Below, in pieces: positions 54,988-64,000 of a stretch of 64,000 nucleotides of DNA. Made by a program: the position numbers and the translations under genes. The stretch's first letter is position 1. Every line of letters starts with the position of its first letter. The notes beneath the pieces were generated by a model, which was not told the DNA's origin, searched no databases, and was given only the letters and a program-made list of their open reading frames with translations. Source of the DNA: Symsagittifera roscoffensis (taxonomy: Eukaryota > Xenacoelomorpha > Acoela > Convolutidae); assembly GCF_963678635.1 (NCBI RefSeq), contig NW_026971484.1, positions 38,546 through 102,545 on the forward strand, given 5' to 3'.

Positions 54988-55785
54988 AACCGTGTATCGT
55001 TAAAATTCACGTTACGTTATCGGAAATAAGTGTAAAATTGGATAAGCGGATACCCACTATTTTGAGGATACGTTTTTACTTGAGCAGAGCTTGGAAACAG
55101 GTTCTACAGTTTTCTCTCAAGAAGATTAGCACCCATCTCGCTCAAGGTAATTTTCGGCTTAAGAGGGGGTCTAAATAGGGGGAGGTTAGAAGGGGGGCTG
55201 GAGGTTGGCGTTTGCAAATTGTAAAAAGGGGAAACACATTATAGTAACTATACAATCAATATCGTCGATTTAGTTACATTAGTAGAACCAGAGTCTGGAA
55301 AGATTCATCTCTAGACCCAGAACAAGAATTGCAACGCGAGGATATCCAAATTCAAGATCGAATTAAGATAGGTAACCTGGTCGGATCGGGTGGGGGGATC
55401 GGAAATGAAAGTTTTTGAAACCCGAAAGGAGAATAACCCATAAGTTCGTTGGTAGGGGTGAGGAAAACGAATTACAATCAGGTACCAGACATTTTTTTTT
55501 ACAAAAGGACGACATTGGTCAGCTTTGAACTTTAGAGGTGTTCATCTTTCTGTTTTAATCATCTTTCTCGCTTAATTTTTTACGTTTTCGGAACTAGTTT
55601 TATCGGTTTTTGACGAATAGGTGATCACAAGAGGCCCGCTAACAAGTCGTGTTTCGACTTGCACTGGATTAATAAAGGAACGTAATTACAGGGGGGCTAG
55701 TAGATAAAACTTGGGTTTTAGATTGGGTTTTGGGGAATTTTTATTACTAGAGCTCAAGTGGTGGTACCGGGGAGAGTGATCTAAG
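54988..55785. other. Non-coding DNA, no gene seen
   Basis: Mixed-composition sequence with several G-runs (GGGGGGCTGG, GGGTGGGGGGATC). Repeated at about 61,209-62,007. No extended frame in conserved position. Confidence 0.5.
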
Positions 55786-56064
55786 TGTCCCAAAACCGAA
55801 GAAGAAGAGATCCGACTATCCCAACACTAGAACAAAGAGGTCTTGGGACAGTGCAGAGTGCCCCAACGCTTTAGGGAAGGGTCTTGGGACAGTACGAAGT
55901 GTCCCAACACTTGAGTGAGGGGTCTTTGGACAGTGCGAAGGGTCCCAACACTTGAGTGTGGGGTTTGGGACAATGCGAAGTGTCCAACACATGAACAGGC
56001 AGTCTTGGGACATTCTGAAGTGTCCCAACACTTGAGTGGTGGTCATGAAACAGTGCAAAGTGTC
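55786..56064. repeat. Hairpin minisatellite block 1
   Basis: About six units of ~40 bp, typical form GGTCTTGGGACAGTGCGAAG then TGTCCCAACACTTGAGTGAG. Each unit holds TGGGACA and TGTCCCA, a 7-bp inverted repeat around an 8-base GTGCGAAG loop. It stops abruptly at 56,064, where a truncated R repeat begins. Confidence 0.9.
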
Positions 56065-56596
56065 CGAATTGAGCATGTCATGCTCAAGTTTCTTGCGACA
56101 ACTGAAAATATCAGAAACTTAGAACAGAAGAACCGAACTACAATCGCGGGAAAGTAGTGGAAAAAGCAGTGCGAAATTGCTATTCGCAATTTCCAGGTAT
56201 AAGATTATACGAGAGTAGAGCTGTCTCATTCTTAACAGAAGACAGAGTGATCGCGAGTGGAGAAGAAAGCGAACCAGTATTGCACCAGAGTGAACCTTCG
56301 GTGGAAAGGTGGACAACCGAATGGTCCAGCCCCAAAACTCATTTCTCAAGCTGGAACTTATTCATTTAAAATTCATCGATTCAAACTTAATTGCTCAGTT
56401 AATCCAGAGTCGCTTGTTAATTAAGTTACTCAAAATCTAGTGTGTGCCGGTTTTTGAGAACCCAAATTAAATTTCTTGAGTTTGTTTTACATTGTTATGT
56501 TGAGGTTAGGAGAATTTTAGGTTGATCCATCTGAAATCAATCGAAGCTCTACTGTCTAAGGAAACGTAACCATACGGATTATTCCGACCCTGTTTT
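56065..56596. repeat. Repeat R, copy 3 (truncated)
   Basis: Begins at CGAATTGAGCATG directly behind the minisatellite and lacks the GTGCCAGTTGG start. Carries the perfect palindrome GAGCATGTCATGCTC at 56,071-56,085. It is cut at GACCCTGTTTT, where the second 6.2-kb copy starts. Confidence 0.8.
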
Positions 56597-56601
56597 GTTT
56601 T

Positions 56602-58109
56602 TAAGTGACATCACGCAGAAGGAGAAAAGTGAGGTGCAGATAGTGGCTGAGTGCTATGCGAGCACCACGGTGATCATAGCGACGGCATTGGGATTCTCCT
56701 CGAGGATGTGCAGCTTGCAATCACTTGAGATGCTAGATCCGAGCGCCAATTGGTGACATCGTTGAGCAAGGAGTCATGGCCTGGAGTGTTACAGATGGTC
56801 CAAAAGCACATCAGAGTATGTAAGATTGGTATTGAAGCGGAGATTGGGTTTCCCGTGAGTGAAGCCTACAATTTGCCAATGAATGCGAAATCTCTCGTGG
56901 GATTGGTAATGTCCAATCGGTGTGGAAGCAACTACCCATTAAATATGGCTATGGTGAAGACATCTAGTCAGAGGGTGTTAATTGACAAAGCCTTCTCGGT
57001 ACCCTAGTGTGTACGCCTGGCTCAAATGTCGAATCACTCACACAGACTGTTGAGGAAGATCCTGGGTGCTGTGCCGGAGGATCAATGGGAGAACTTGGGT
57101 GAGGTTTGGGGGGGGGGGGGGGGATTCTTGAGCTTGGAAAGCGAAAACACGAGTGATTTCGAGAGACAGAACACAATCGGGAAAGCGATGAGTAGTGCCC
57201 CAGCCATGGAAGAAAATGACGTAACACATGAGAAGATGACGGAATTTAAACCTCTGTTGGAAACTTCGGGAGAGCGCAACCTCCGGAGTATCAATCTGAC
57301 ACATGGGGAATGCCCATGCCACTGCCCGGCACAGACAGTGTGGTATCCGGAGCATTCCAACCTCTGCTTGATATGAGACGTTGAAGAAATTCGGTCAGTC
57401 GGGTTACTTGAACATCAGCAGAAGGTCACCTTTTTCGTGGTGAGCTCGATGCTAGCGTTGCGATGGGTCGAAAAAAGCGTGACGATATATCGAGAGTCGA
57501 GGGCACCAACAGCGGAATCAATACATGCCATTAAATACAACTGGAGGCTTGAGTTGTTTGAGACTGCGTGCAAAGTATTCTCTATATCTATGGAGGTGAG
57601 GCAAGTGTGGAGTCGCATGAGGTTCTTCCCATGGTTTCGAGCGTTGTTGACGTCTTGGTTATACACAGTGACGATAGGACCGGAAGCTTTCAAGAGACCC
57701 TTGTTAACCCATCGTAATGCGATAACCATGGTTGGAAAAGGGTTGGTAGAGTGTCTCGAGACAACACCAAAGCGAGGGAATCGATATTAGAGGAGGACTT
57801 GGCGAAGAACGTGAGCCTGAGTTTGCACAATTCCTCTTGCAGGAATAAGGAATCTAAAGTGGAGGGTCTGCCGAATCAGGCGAAAATACTACAAGAGCAA
57901 AGGGAGTGGATGTGGGCCTACGAACAGCTGAAGGCATGGGAAGAGATCAAAATCAGTTTCGATGACGAAAAAGAACTGGTAAGGCAGATTACGATGTCAA
58001 ATGTGTCAGGACCCAGTACCTCGAAGACAAGGAGCACAAACTGAAGAGCGTGATTAGGGATTGGTTTTTGAGTCGTGAGTGGGGAAAGGAAAAAAGGCTT
58101 GAAATCTGA
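56602..58109 (+). pseudogene. ORF3 C-terminal half, second copy
   Basis: Copy of 50,402-51,890. Open pieces 56,750-57,007, 57,026-57,376, 57,437-57,790 (117 codons) and 57,751-58,044, ending at TGA 58,107-58,109. The Cys/His cluster (HGECPCHC) and the LFETACKVFSISMEVRQVW segment are conserved. A G16 run at 57,108-57,123, where the other copy has G6 then A5, shifts the frame. It lacks the ORF3 N-terminus. Confidence 0.6.
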
Positions 58110-58464
58110 GGGCACGGAAAACAAATTTTTAATGAAAAATTATTGTTACTAGTATATTATACCTACTTTGTAAATCAAAATGCTGCATGACAATTTTCTG
58201 AAAGGGTAAAACAAAAGAAGTTTTAATCATCAGCTCACAAAGCGGAAATTAGGGTGCAGCTTTATGCAGATTTTAATTGCAGTTTAACGATAATGTGACC
58301 ATTTTGCATGGTTGTGAATTTTGGGGGTGTATATGAACTGAAATCTGCTGCAAACTTCTGTAAATGACCACTGGCACTGTACCTTGAGACGCACTCAACA
58401 TTCTGGGGGCTCACTGACAGACGATGACACCCGATGAGGACATAGAACTTGAGTCCGGGGGTAC

Positions 58465-59276
58465 GTGCCAGTTGGTCATATTTGGAAGTTTGATCTTGAG
58501 AAAACGTCTAGTCTTCATTTTGGGGTGAAATGCAATTTTTCAAAAATTCGAATTGAGCATGTCATGCTCAAATTTCTCGCGACAACTGAAAATATCAGAA
58601 AAATAAGATCAGAAGATTAAAACTACAACCGCGGGAAAGTAGTCAAAAATAACTGCGGAAAAGTGCTATTCGCATTTTCCAACATATAATTCGAACAAGA
58701 GTAGAGCTGTCTTATTCTTGACAGAAAACAGAAAGTAATCACGAGTGGAAGGAGATTAATTTCAAGTGGACCAGAGTGAACCTTCGGTGGAAAGGTGGAC
58801 AACCGAAGTCTCCCAATGGTCCAGACCCAAAACTTATTTCTTTAGCTAAAACTAATACTTTACAAACTTCTCGATTTAAACTTATACCTGTCAACTCTAG
58901 AGTTGCTTCATAATTTAGTTACTCAATTCTAGAGGACGTGTCGGTATGTGAGTACCCAATTTAATTTTTTTGAGTGTGATTCATTATGTTATGTTGAGTT
59001 AGTGAGATTTTTTAGGTTGATTCATCTGAAATGGATCAAAGGAAAGTCCACTGTCTAATAAAAAGTAAAAATACATAAGGTTCTGACCCTGTTTTCAACG
59101 GCTTTCGCGTATTTTGGGTATTTTGAAACCTGAGTATGGGGGCGTACTTTTTTTTCTAGAGTGGGGGGGGGTTATTTTGGTAGTGGCCTTTAGGCTGTAA
59201 CACGGGTCTTAGTCTCATGTCGAAAGTGAACCGAATTGGCTCCGACCGCTTGAGGTGGAAAACATAAGAGATAGTG
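58465..59276. repeat. Repeat R, copy 4
   Basis: Counterpart of copy 1, but more complete at 58,520-58,570, including the perfect palindrome GAGCATGTCATGCTC (58,555-58,569) that copy 1 has lost. Confidence 0.8.
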
Positions 59277-59663
59277 TCCTTGACTCTTGAGCCAATGGTT
59301 ATAGGGCCTATTTTTTAAACCTCAGATGTGACTTAAGTAGGCACTGTTAAACGAAGCAACTTCCGAGAACCAGGAAGGATGTTGGGACGACGTGACGAGC
59401 CTTCCGGAAAGAGACAAGACAGCTCTTGGTCCGAATTCAAGGATCCAGAAGGTTATTTTAAAGTTTTTCAACTTGCTGAGGATGTCCTGAGGATGTCTCG
59501 AGTTAATGTTTTTTAGCTTCCTGAGGTTGTCCTGAAAAATGATGATTTTTATCTACCGAACAAAAACAATAAGAATATAACAAATGAGTAGTAGCCCTTT
59601 CTCTGTGGATACTAGGACGCAGCCATGAGCTCACTATTTTTGCATGTAATTAATTTAATCTGT
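59277..59663. other. Spacer between R repeats (right copy)
   Basis: Counterpart of 53,018-53,447 with a short deletion. No gene. Confidence 0.5.
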
Positions 59664-60458
59664 GTGCCAGTTGGTCTTATTTGGAAGTTGGACCTTGAGC
59701 AACGCAAAAGACGTGATTTTGTGTTGAATTTGAATTTTTCAAAAATTCGAATTGAGCATGTCATGCTCAAGTTTCTCGCGACAACTCAAAATATCAGAAA
59801 ATAAGAACATAATAAGAACCGAACTACAATCGCGGGAAGGTAGTAAAAAAAGCAGCGGGAAACTGCTATTCGCAATTTCCAGGTATAAGATTATACGAGA
59901 GTAGAGCTGTCTCATTCTTAACAGAAGACAGAGTGATCGCAAGTGGAGAAGAAATTGGAGCAGTATTGGACCAGAGTGAACCTTCGGTGGAAAGGTGGGC
60001 AACTGAATGGACCAGCCCCAAAAATCATTTGTCAAGCTGGAACTTATTCAATTAAAACTCCTCGAGTCAAACCTAATTCCTCAGTTATTCTAGTGTTGCT
60101 TGTTAATTTAGTTACTCAAATTCTAGCCTGTGCCGGTTTTGGAGTACCCAATTTAAAATTCTTGAGTTTGTTTTACATTTTTATGTTGAGGTTAGGAGAG
60201 TTTTAGGTTGATCCATCTGAAATCGATCGAAGCTCTACTGTCTAATGAAAAGTAACCATACGGATTGTTCCGACCCTTTTTTTAACGGCGTTCGGGTGTT
60301 TTAGGTATTTTGAGACCTAAGTATGGGGACGTTTTTATTTTCTAGAGTGGGGGCATTTTGGTAGTGGCCTTCAAGCTGTAATAAAGGTTTTAGTCTCATG
60401 TCGCGAGTGAACCGGCTAGGCTCCGACCGTTTGAGGTAGAAAAACACAATAGATACGA
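59664..60458. repeat. Repeat R, copy 5
   Basis: Counterpart of copy 2, with the perfect palindrome at 59,754-59,768. Confidence 0.8.
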
Positions 60459-62007
60459 CATCAAAACTACGTGATCAAAACCACTTGACACATCTCCGGG
60501 CTACATGCCCATTCTAGAGTACCGGTGGTACGGTTCAGCTTGAACGTGTAAGCCTTCCGGTTGTACTGTGATAGCTTTTTGAGAAAACTCGAGAAAATTT
60601 CCTGGTACGCTCTCCGAACGAGGCCTAGCTAACCGAGTAAAAGGGGTAACTAGGGGGACAAAAAACGAGCAAATGAAAAAAAAAGCAAAACAAAAAAACT
60701 AAAAAGAATAGAAACAGGAACAAAAAACCATGAAACAAAAAAGGAGAGTGGCTTTGACTTCCAGATTGGGTGGATCAAATCTTTATTTTAATTGAAATAG
60801 TATACCCAAACTGTTTTCCAAAAAGACCGATTGTTTCGATCAAATCAGCAACTTTATCAGGTGCCCGAGTGTGGGGCATTGTTAAGGGTTTTCAGATAGC
60901 TTGCATCTTCAGCGGACCACTAGGAGACTTGACTGGAAAAGGTGACCAGCCAAGTGAAAAAGTGGTTCTCAGGAAGGGGACCCGAGAAGTGCTGGACATG
61001 CCGAAGAGACATCCAGCACGGACAAGAACAAACAGAGAAGGGCACACAAGGGTGTTCTGTTTGGTCAGTCGGCAGACCACTAGGAGACTTGACTGGAACA
61101 GGTGACCAGCCAAGTGGGGCTGAAGAGAGGTGCTGGACACGCCAAGGAGACAACCAGCACGGAATCAGAACAAACAGAGAAGGACACACAGGGGTGTTCT
61201 GTTGGGTCAATCGGGTATCGTTAAAATTCACGTTACGTTATCGAAAATAAGTGTAAAATTGGATAAGCGGATACCCACTGTTTTGAGGATACGTTTTTAC
61301 TTGAGCAGAGCTTGGAAACAGGTTCTACAGTTTTCTCTCAAGAAGATTAGCACCCATCTCGCTCAAGGTAGTTTTCGGCTTACGAGGGGGTCTAAATAGG
61401 GGGAGGTTAGAAGGGGGGCTGGTTAAGTTAGAGGTTGGCGTTTGCAAATTGTAAAGGGGAAACACATTATAGTAACTAAACAATCAATATCGTCGATTTA
61501 GTTACATTAGTAGAACCAGAGTCTGGAAAGATTCATCTCTAGACCCAGAACAAGAATTGCAACGCGAGGATATCCAAATTCAAGATCGAATTAAGATAGG
61601 TAAACTGGTCGGATCGGGTGGGGGGATCGGAATGACAGTTTTTGAAACCCGAAAGGAGAATACCCCATAAAATCGTTAGTAGGGGTGAGGAAAACGAATG
61701 ACAATCAGGTATCAGACATTTTTTTAACGAAAGGACGACATTGGTCACCTTTGAATTTTGGAGGTGTCCATCTTTCTGTTTTTTATCATCTCAATCGCTT
61801 AAATTTTTTACGTTTTCGCAACTATTTTTATCGGTTTTTGACGAATAGGTGATCACAAGAGACTTGCTAACGAGTCGTGTTTCGACTTGCACTGGATTAA
61901 TAAAGGAACGTAATTACAGGGGGGCTAGTAGGTAAAACTTGGGTTTTAGATTGGGTTTTAGGGAAATTTTAATACTAGAGCTCAAGTGGTGGTACCGGGG
62001 ATAGTGA
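60459..62007. repeat. A-rich tract, 160-bp repeats and spacer (right copy)
   Basis: A-rich tract at about 60,656-60,745, 160-bp repeats at 60,914 and 61,074, then non-coding spacer. No gene. An ACGAATAGGTGATCACAAG segment at 61,841 is repeated at 62,568. Confidence 0.6.
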
Positions 62008-63289
62008 TCTAAGTGTCCCAAAACCGAAGAAGAAGAGATCCGACTATCCCAACACTAGAACAAAGAGGTCTTGGGACAGTGCGGAGTGCCCCAACACTTG
62101 AGCAGGCAGTCTTGGGACAGTGCGAAGTGCCCCATGACTTGAGTGATGGGTCTTGGGACAGTGCAAAGTGTCCCAACACTTGAGTGGGGGTCTTGGAACA
62201 GTGCGAAGTGTCCCAACGCTTGAGTGAGGGGTCTTGGGACAGTGCGAGGTGTCCCAACACTAGGTCTTGGGACAATGTGAAGTGTCCTAACACTAGGACG
62301 AAAGGTCCTGGGACAGTACGAAGTGCCCAACACTTGAACAAAGGGTCTTGGGACAGTAGAAACTGTCCCAAAACTTGAGTGGGAGGTCTTGGGACAGTGC
62401 GAAGTGCCCCAACGCTTGAGTTAGGGGTCTTGGGACAGTACGAAAGGTCACAACGCTTGAGCAGGCAGTCATGGGACAGTGCGAAGTGTCCCAAGACTTG
62501 AGTGAGGGTTCTTGGGACATTGCTAAGTGCCCCAACGCTTGAGTGAGGGGTCTTGGGACAGTTTTTGACGAATAGGTGATCACAAGAGGCTTGCTAACAA
62601 GTCGTGTTTCGACTTGCACTGGATTAATAAAGGAATGTAATTACAGGGGGGGCTAGTAGGTAAAACTTGGGTTTTAGATTGGGTTTTGGGGAAATTTTAA
62701 TACTAGAGCTCAAGTGGTGGTACCGGGGATAGTGATCTAAGTGTCCCAAAACCGAAGAAGAAGAGATCCGACTATCCCAACACTAGAACAAAGAGGTCTT
62801 GGGACAGTGCGGAGTGCCCCAACACTTAAGCAGGCAGTCTTGGGACAGTGTGAAGTGCCCCATGACTTGAGTGATGGGTCTTGGGACAGTGCAAAGTGTC
62901 CCAACATTTTAGTGGGGATCTTGGAACAGTGCGAAGTGTCCCAACGCTTGAGTGAGGGGTCTTGGGACAGTGCGAGGTATCCCAACACTAGGTCTTGGGA
63001 CAATGTGAAGTGTCCTAACACTAGGACGAAAGGTCCTGGGACAGTACGAAGTGTCCCAACACTTGAACGAAGGGTCTTGGGACAGTCAGAACTGTCCCAA
63101 AACTTGAGTGGGAGGTCTTGGGACAGTGCGAAGTGCCCCAACGCTTGAGTGAGGGGTCTTGGGACAGTACGAAAGGTCCCAACGCTTGAGCAGGCAGTCG
63201 TGGGACAGTGCGAAGTGTCCCAAGACTTGAGTGAGGGTTCTTGGGACAGTGCTAAGTGCCCCAACGCTTGAGTGAGGGATCTTGGGACA
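61834..63289. repeat. 727-bp tandem duplication of spacer plus minisatellite
   Basis: 61,834-62,560 recurs at 62,561-63,289 (offset 727-729), including spacer, the GGTGGTACCGGGGATAGTG segment and a long run of minisatellite variants in the same order. The join lies inside the minisatellite. Confidence 0.85.
62008..62560. repeat. Hairpin minisatellite block 2
   Basis: About thirteen ~40-bp units of the same type as block 1, with TGGGACA/TGTCCCA arms in most. It ends where GTTTTTGACGAATAGG begins (62,561), identical to sequence at 61,834. Confidence 0.9.
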
Positions 63290-64000
63290 GTACGAAGTGT
63301 CCAACACTTGAGCAGGTAGTCTTGGTACAGTGCGAAGTGCCCCATGACTTGAGTGATGGGTCTTGGGACAGTGCGAAGTGTCCCAACACTTGAGTGGGGG
63401 TCTTGGAACAGTGCGAAGTGTGGTAACGCTTGAGTGAGGGGTCTTGGGACAAAACGAAGTGTCCCAACACTTGAGCGAGGGGTCCTGGGACAGTGCGAAG
63501 TGTCCCAACACTTGAGTGTGGGGCTTGGGACAGTGCGAAGTGTCCAACACTTGAGCAGGCAGTCTTGCGACAATGTGAAAAGTCCCAACACTTGAGTGAG
63601 GGGTCTTGGGACAGTGCAAAGTGTCCCAACACTTGAGTGGGGGGGTTTTGGAACAGTGCGAAGTGTCCAACACTTGAGCAGGAAGTCTTGCGACATTGTG
63701 AAGTGTCCCAACACTTGAGTGAGGGGTCTTGGGACAGTGCAAAGTGTCCCAACAATTGAGTGGGGGTCTTGGAACAGTGCGAAGTGTCCCAACGCTTGAG
63801 TGAGGGGTCTTGGGACAGCGCGAGGTGTCCCAACACTAGGTCTTGGGACAATGTGAAGTGTCCCAACACTAGGACGAAAGGTCCTGGGACAGTACGAAGT
63901 GTCCCAACAATTGAACGAAGGGTCTTGGGACAGTGGGAACTGTCCCAAAACTTGATTGGGAGGTTCTGGGACAGTGCGAAGTGCCCCAACGCTTGAGTGA
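62735..64000. repeat. Hairpin minisatellite block 3, runs off the window
   Basis: About thirty units of 38-42 bp continue to the last base. Variant units (ACTAGGTCTTGGGACAATG, ACTAGGACGAAAGGTCCTGG) recur in blocks, showing higher-order structure. Long ORFs on both strands are produced by the repeat and are not genes. Confidence 0.9.

Larger units (their letters stand above)
50402..56064. repeat. ~6.2-kb duplication, left copy
   Basis: ORF3 from AGTGACATCA onwards plus all the 3' non-coding DNA recurs from 56,602. Offsets are 6,200 at the start, then 6,219-6,221, with small indels; the right copy lacks about 60 bp of 53,200-53,390. The copies are more diverged than the 7,622-bp pair. Confidence 0.85.
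56602..62007. repeat. ~6.2-kb duplication, right copy
   Basis: Partner of 50,402-56,064: ORF3 C-terminal half, R copies 4 and 5, A-rich tract, 160-bp repeats and spacer, followed by a longer minisatellite. Confidence 0.85.

Noticed and set aside
62737-63948. 403-residue ORF on the minus strand, with other long ORFs in 63,086-63,996
   Set aside because: Produced entirely by the ~40-bp minisatellite. The peptide is a periodic repeat in three frames and both strands, with no start context.
62008-64000. CRISPR-like array
   Set aside because: Units are contiguous variants without unique spacers, no cas genes are present, and the setting is eukaryotic.

Overview
The window looks like repeat-dominated DNA from an invertebrate animal. 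Evidence for a eukaryote is a decayed SET-domain gene with consistent short GT-AG introns (54-113 bp), a Polinton/Maverick-type protein-primed DNA polymerase, several copies of a Ty3/gypsy-type LTR-retroelement relative, and a hairpin minisatellite. I cannot name the species. There are no bacterial operons, and I recognised no rRNA or tRNA gene. Almost every coding stretch carries stops or frameshifts, so most entries are pseudogenes or fossils.

Layout. 1-2,990: AT-rich DNA with two dispersed repeat families and a Ser/Thr-rich open stretch. 2,998-5,294 (minus): multi-exon remnant of a gene ending in a SET (lysine methyltransferase) domain. 5,500-5,940: GATA-rich region with inverted repeats between this gene and a plus-strand 109-residue ORF (6,013-6,342). 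6,733-17,200: old, diverged copy (copy A) of a retroelement, with gag kept, pol almost entirely deleted, then an SGNH-hydrolase-like ORF (ORF2) and a further ORF of unknown function (ORF3). 17,577-17,890: degenerate short repeats. 18,072-23,960 (minus): Polinton-type DNA polymerase B pseudogene whose N-terminal third is tandemly duplicated. 24,000-25,076: AT-rich DNA with CCAAT-type motifs.

25,077-51,890: younger copies of the same retroelement. Copy B runs RT-RNase H-integrase-pol tail (25,077-29,580), ORF2 with an intact SGNH triad (30,012-34,107), then the start of ORF3. A 7,622-bp block (32,408-40,029) is repeated almost exactly at 40,030-47,651. Each block carries a 995-bp internal duplication and chimeric joins (ORF3 to integrase, ORF2 to RT). 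47,210-51,890 holds a last mosaic copy (RT, part of RNase H, ORF2 C-terminus, ORF3).

51,891-64,000: non-coding repeats. A ~6.2-kb segment (ORF3 C-terminal half plus 3' non-coding DNA) is duplicated at 50,402 and 56,602. It carries ~780-bp repeats with a perfect palindrome, 160-bp repeats, A-rich tracts and a ~40-bp hairpin minisatellite that fills the right end and runs out of the window.

How the parts relate. Comparing copies A, B and the mosaics gives an inferred order for the parent element of gag - protease/RT/RNase H/integrase with an acidic tail - ORF2 (SGNH hydrolase-like plus conserved regions) - ORF3 (basic N-terminus, Cys/His cluster). The SGNH-type ORF and ORF3 behind a gypsy-type pol are the most unusual part of the window. 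I could not identify the LTRs.
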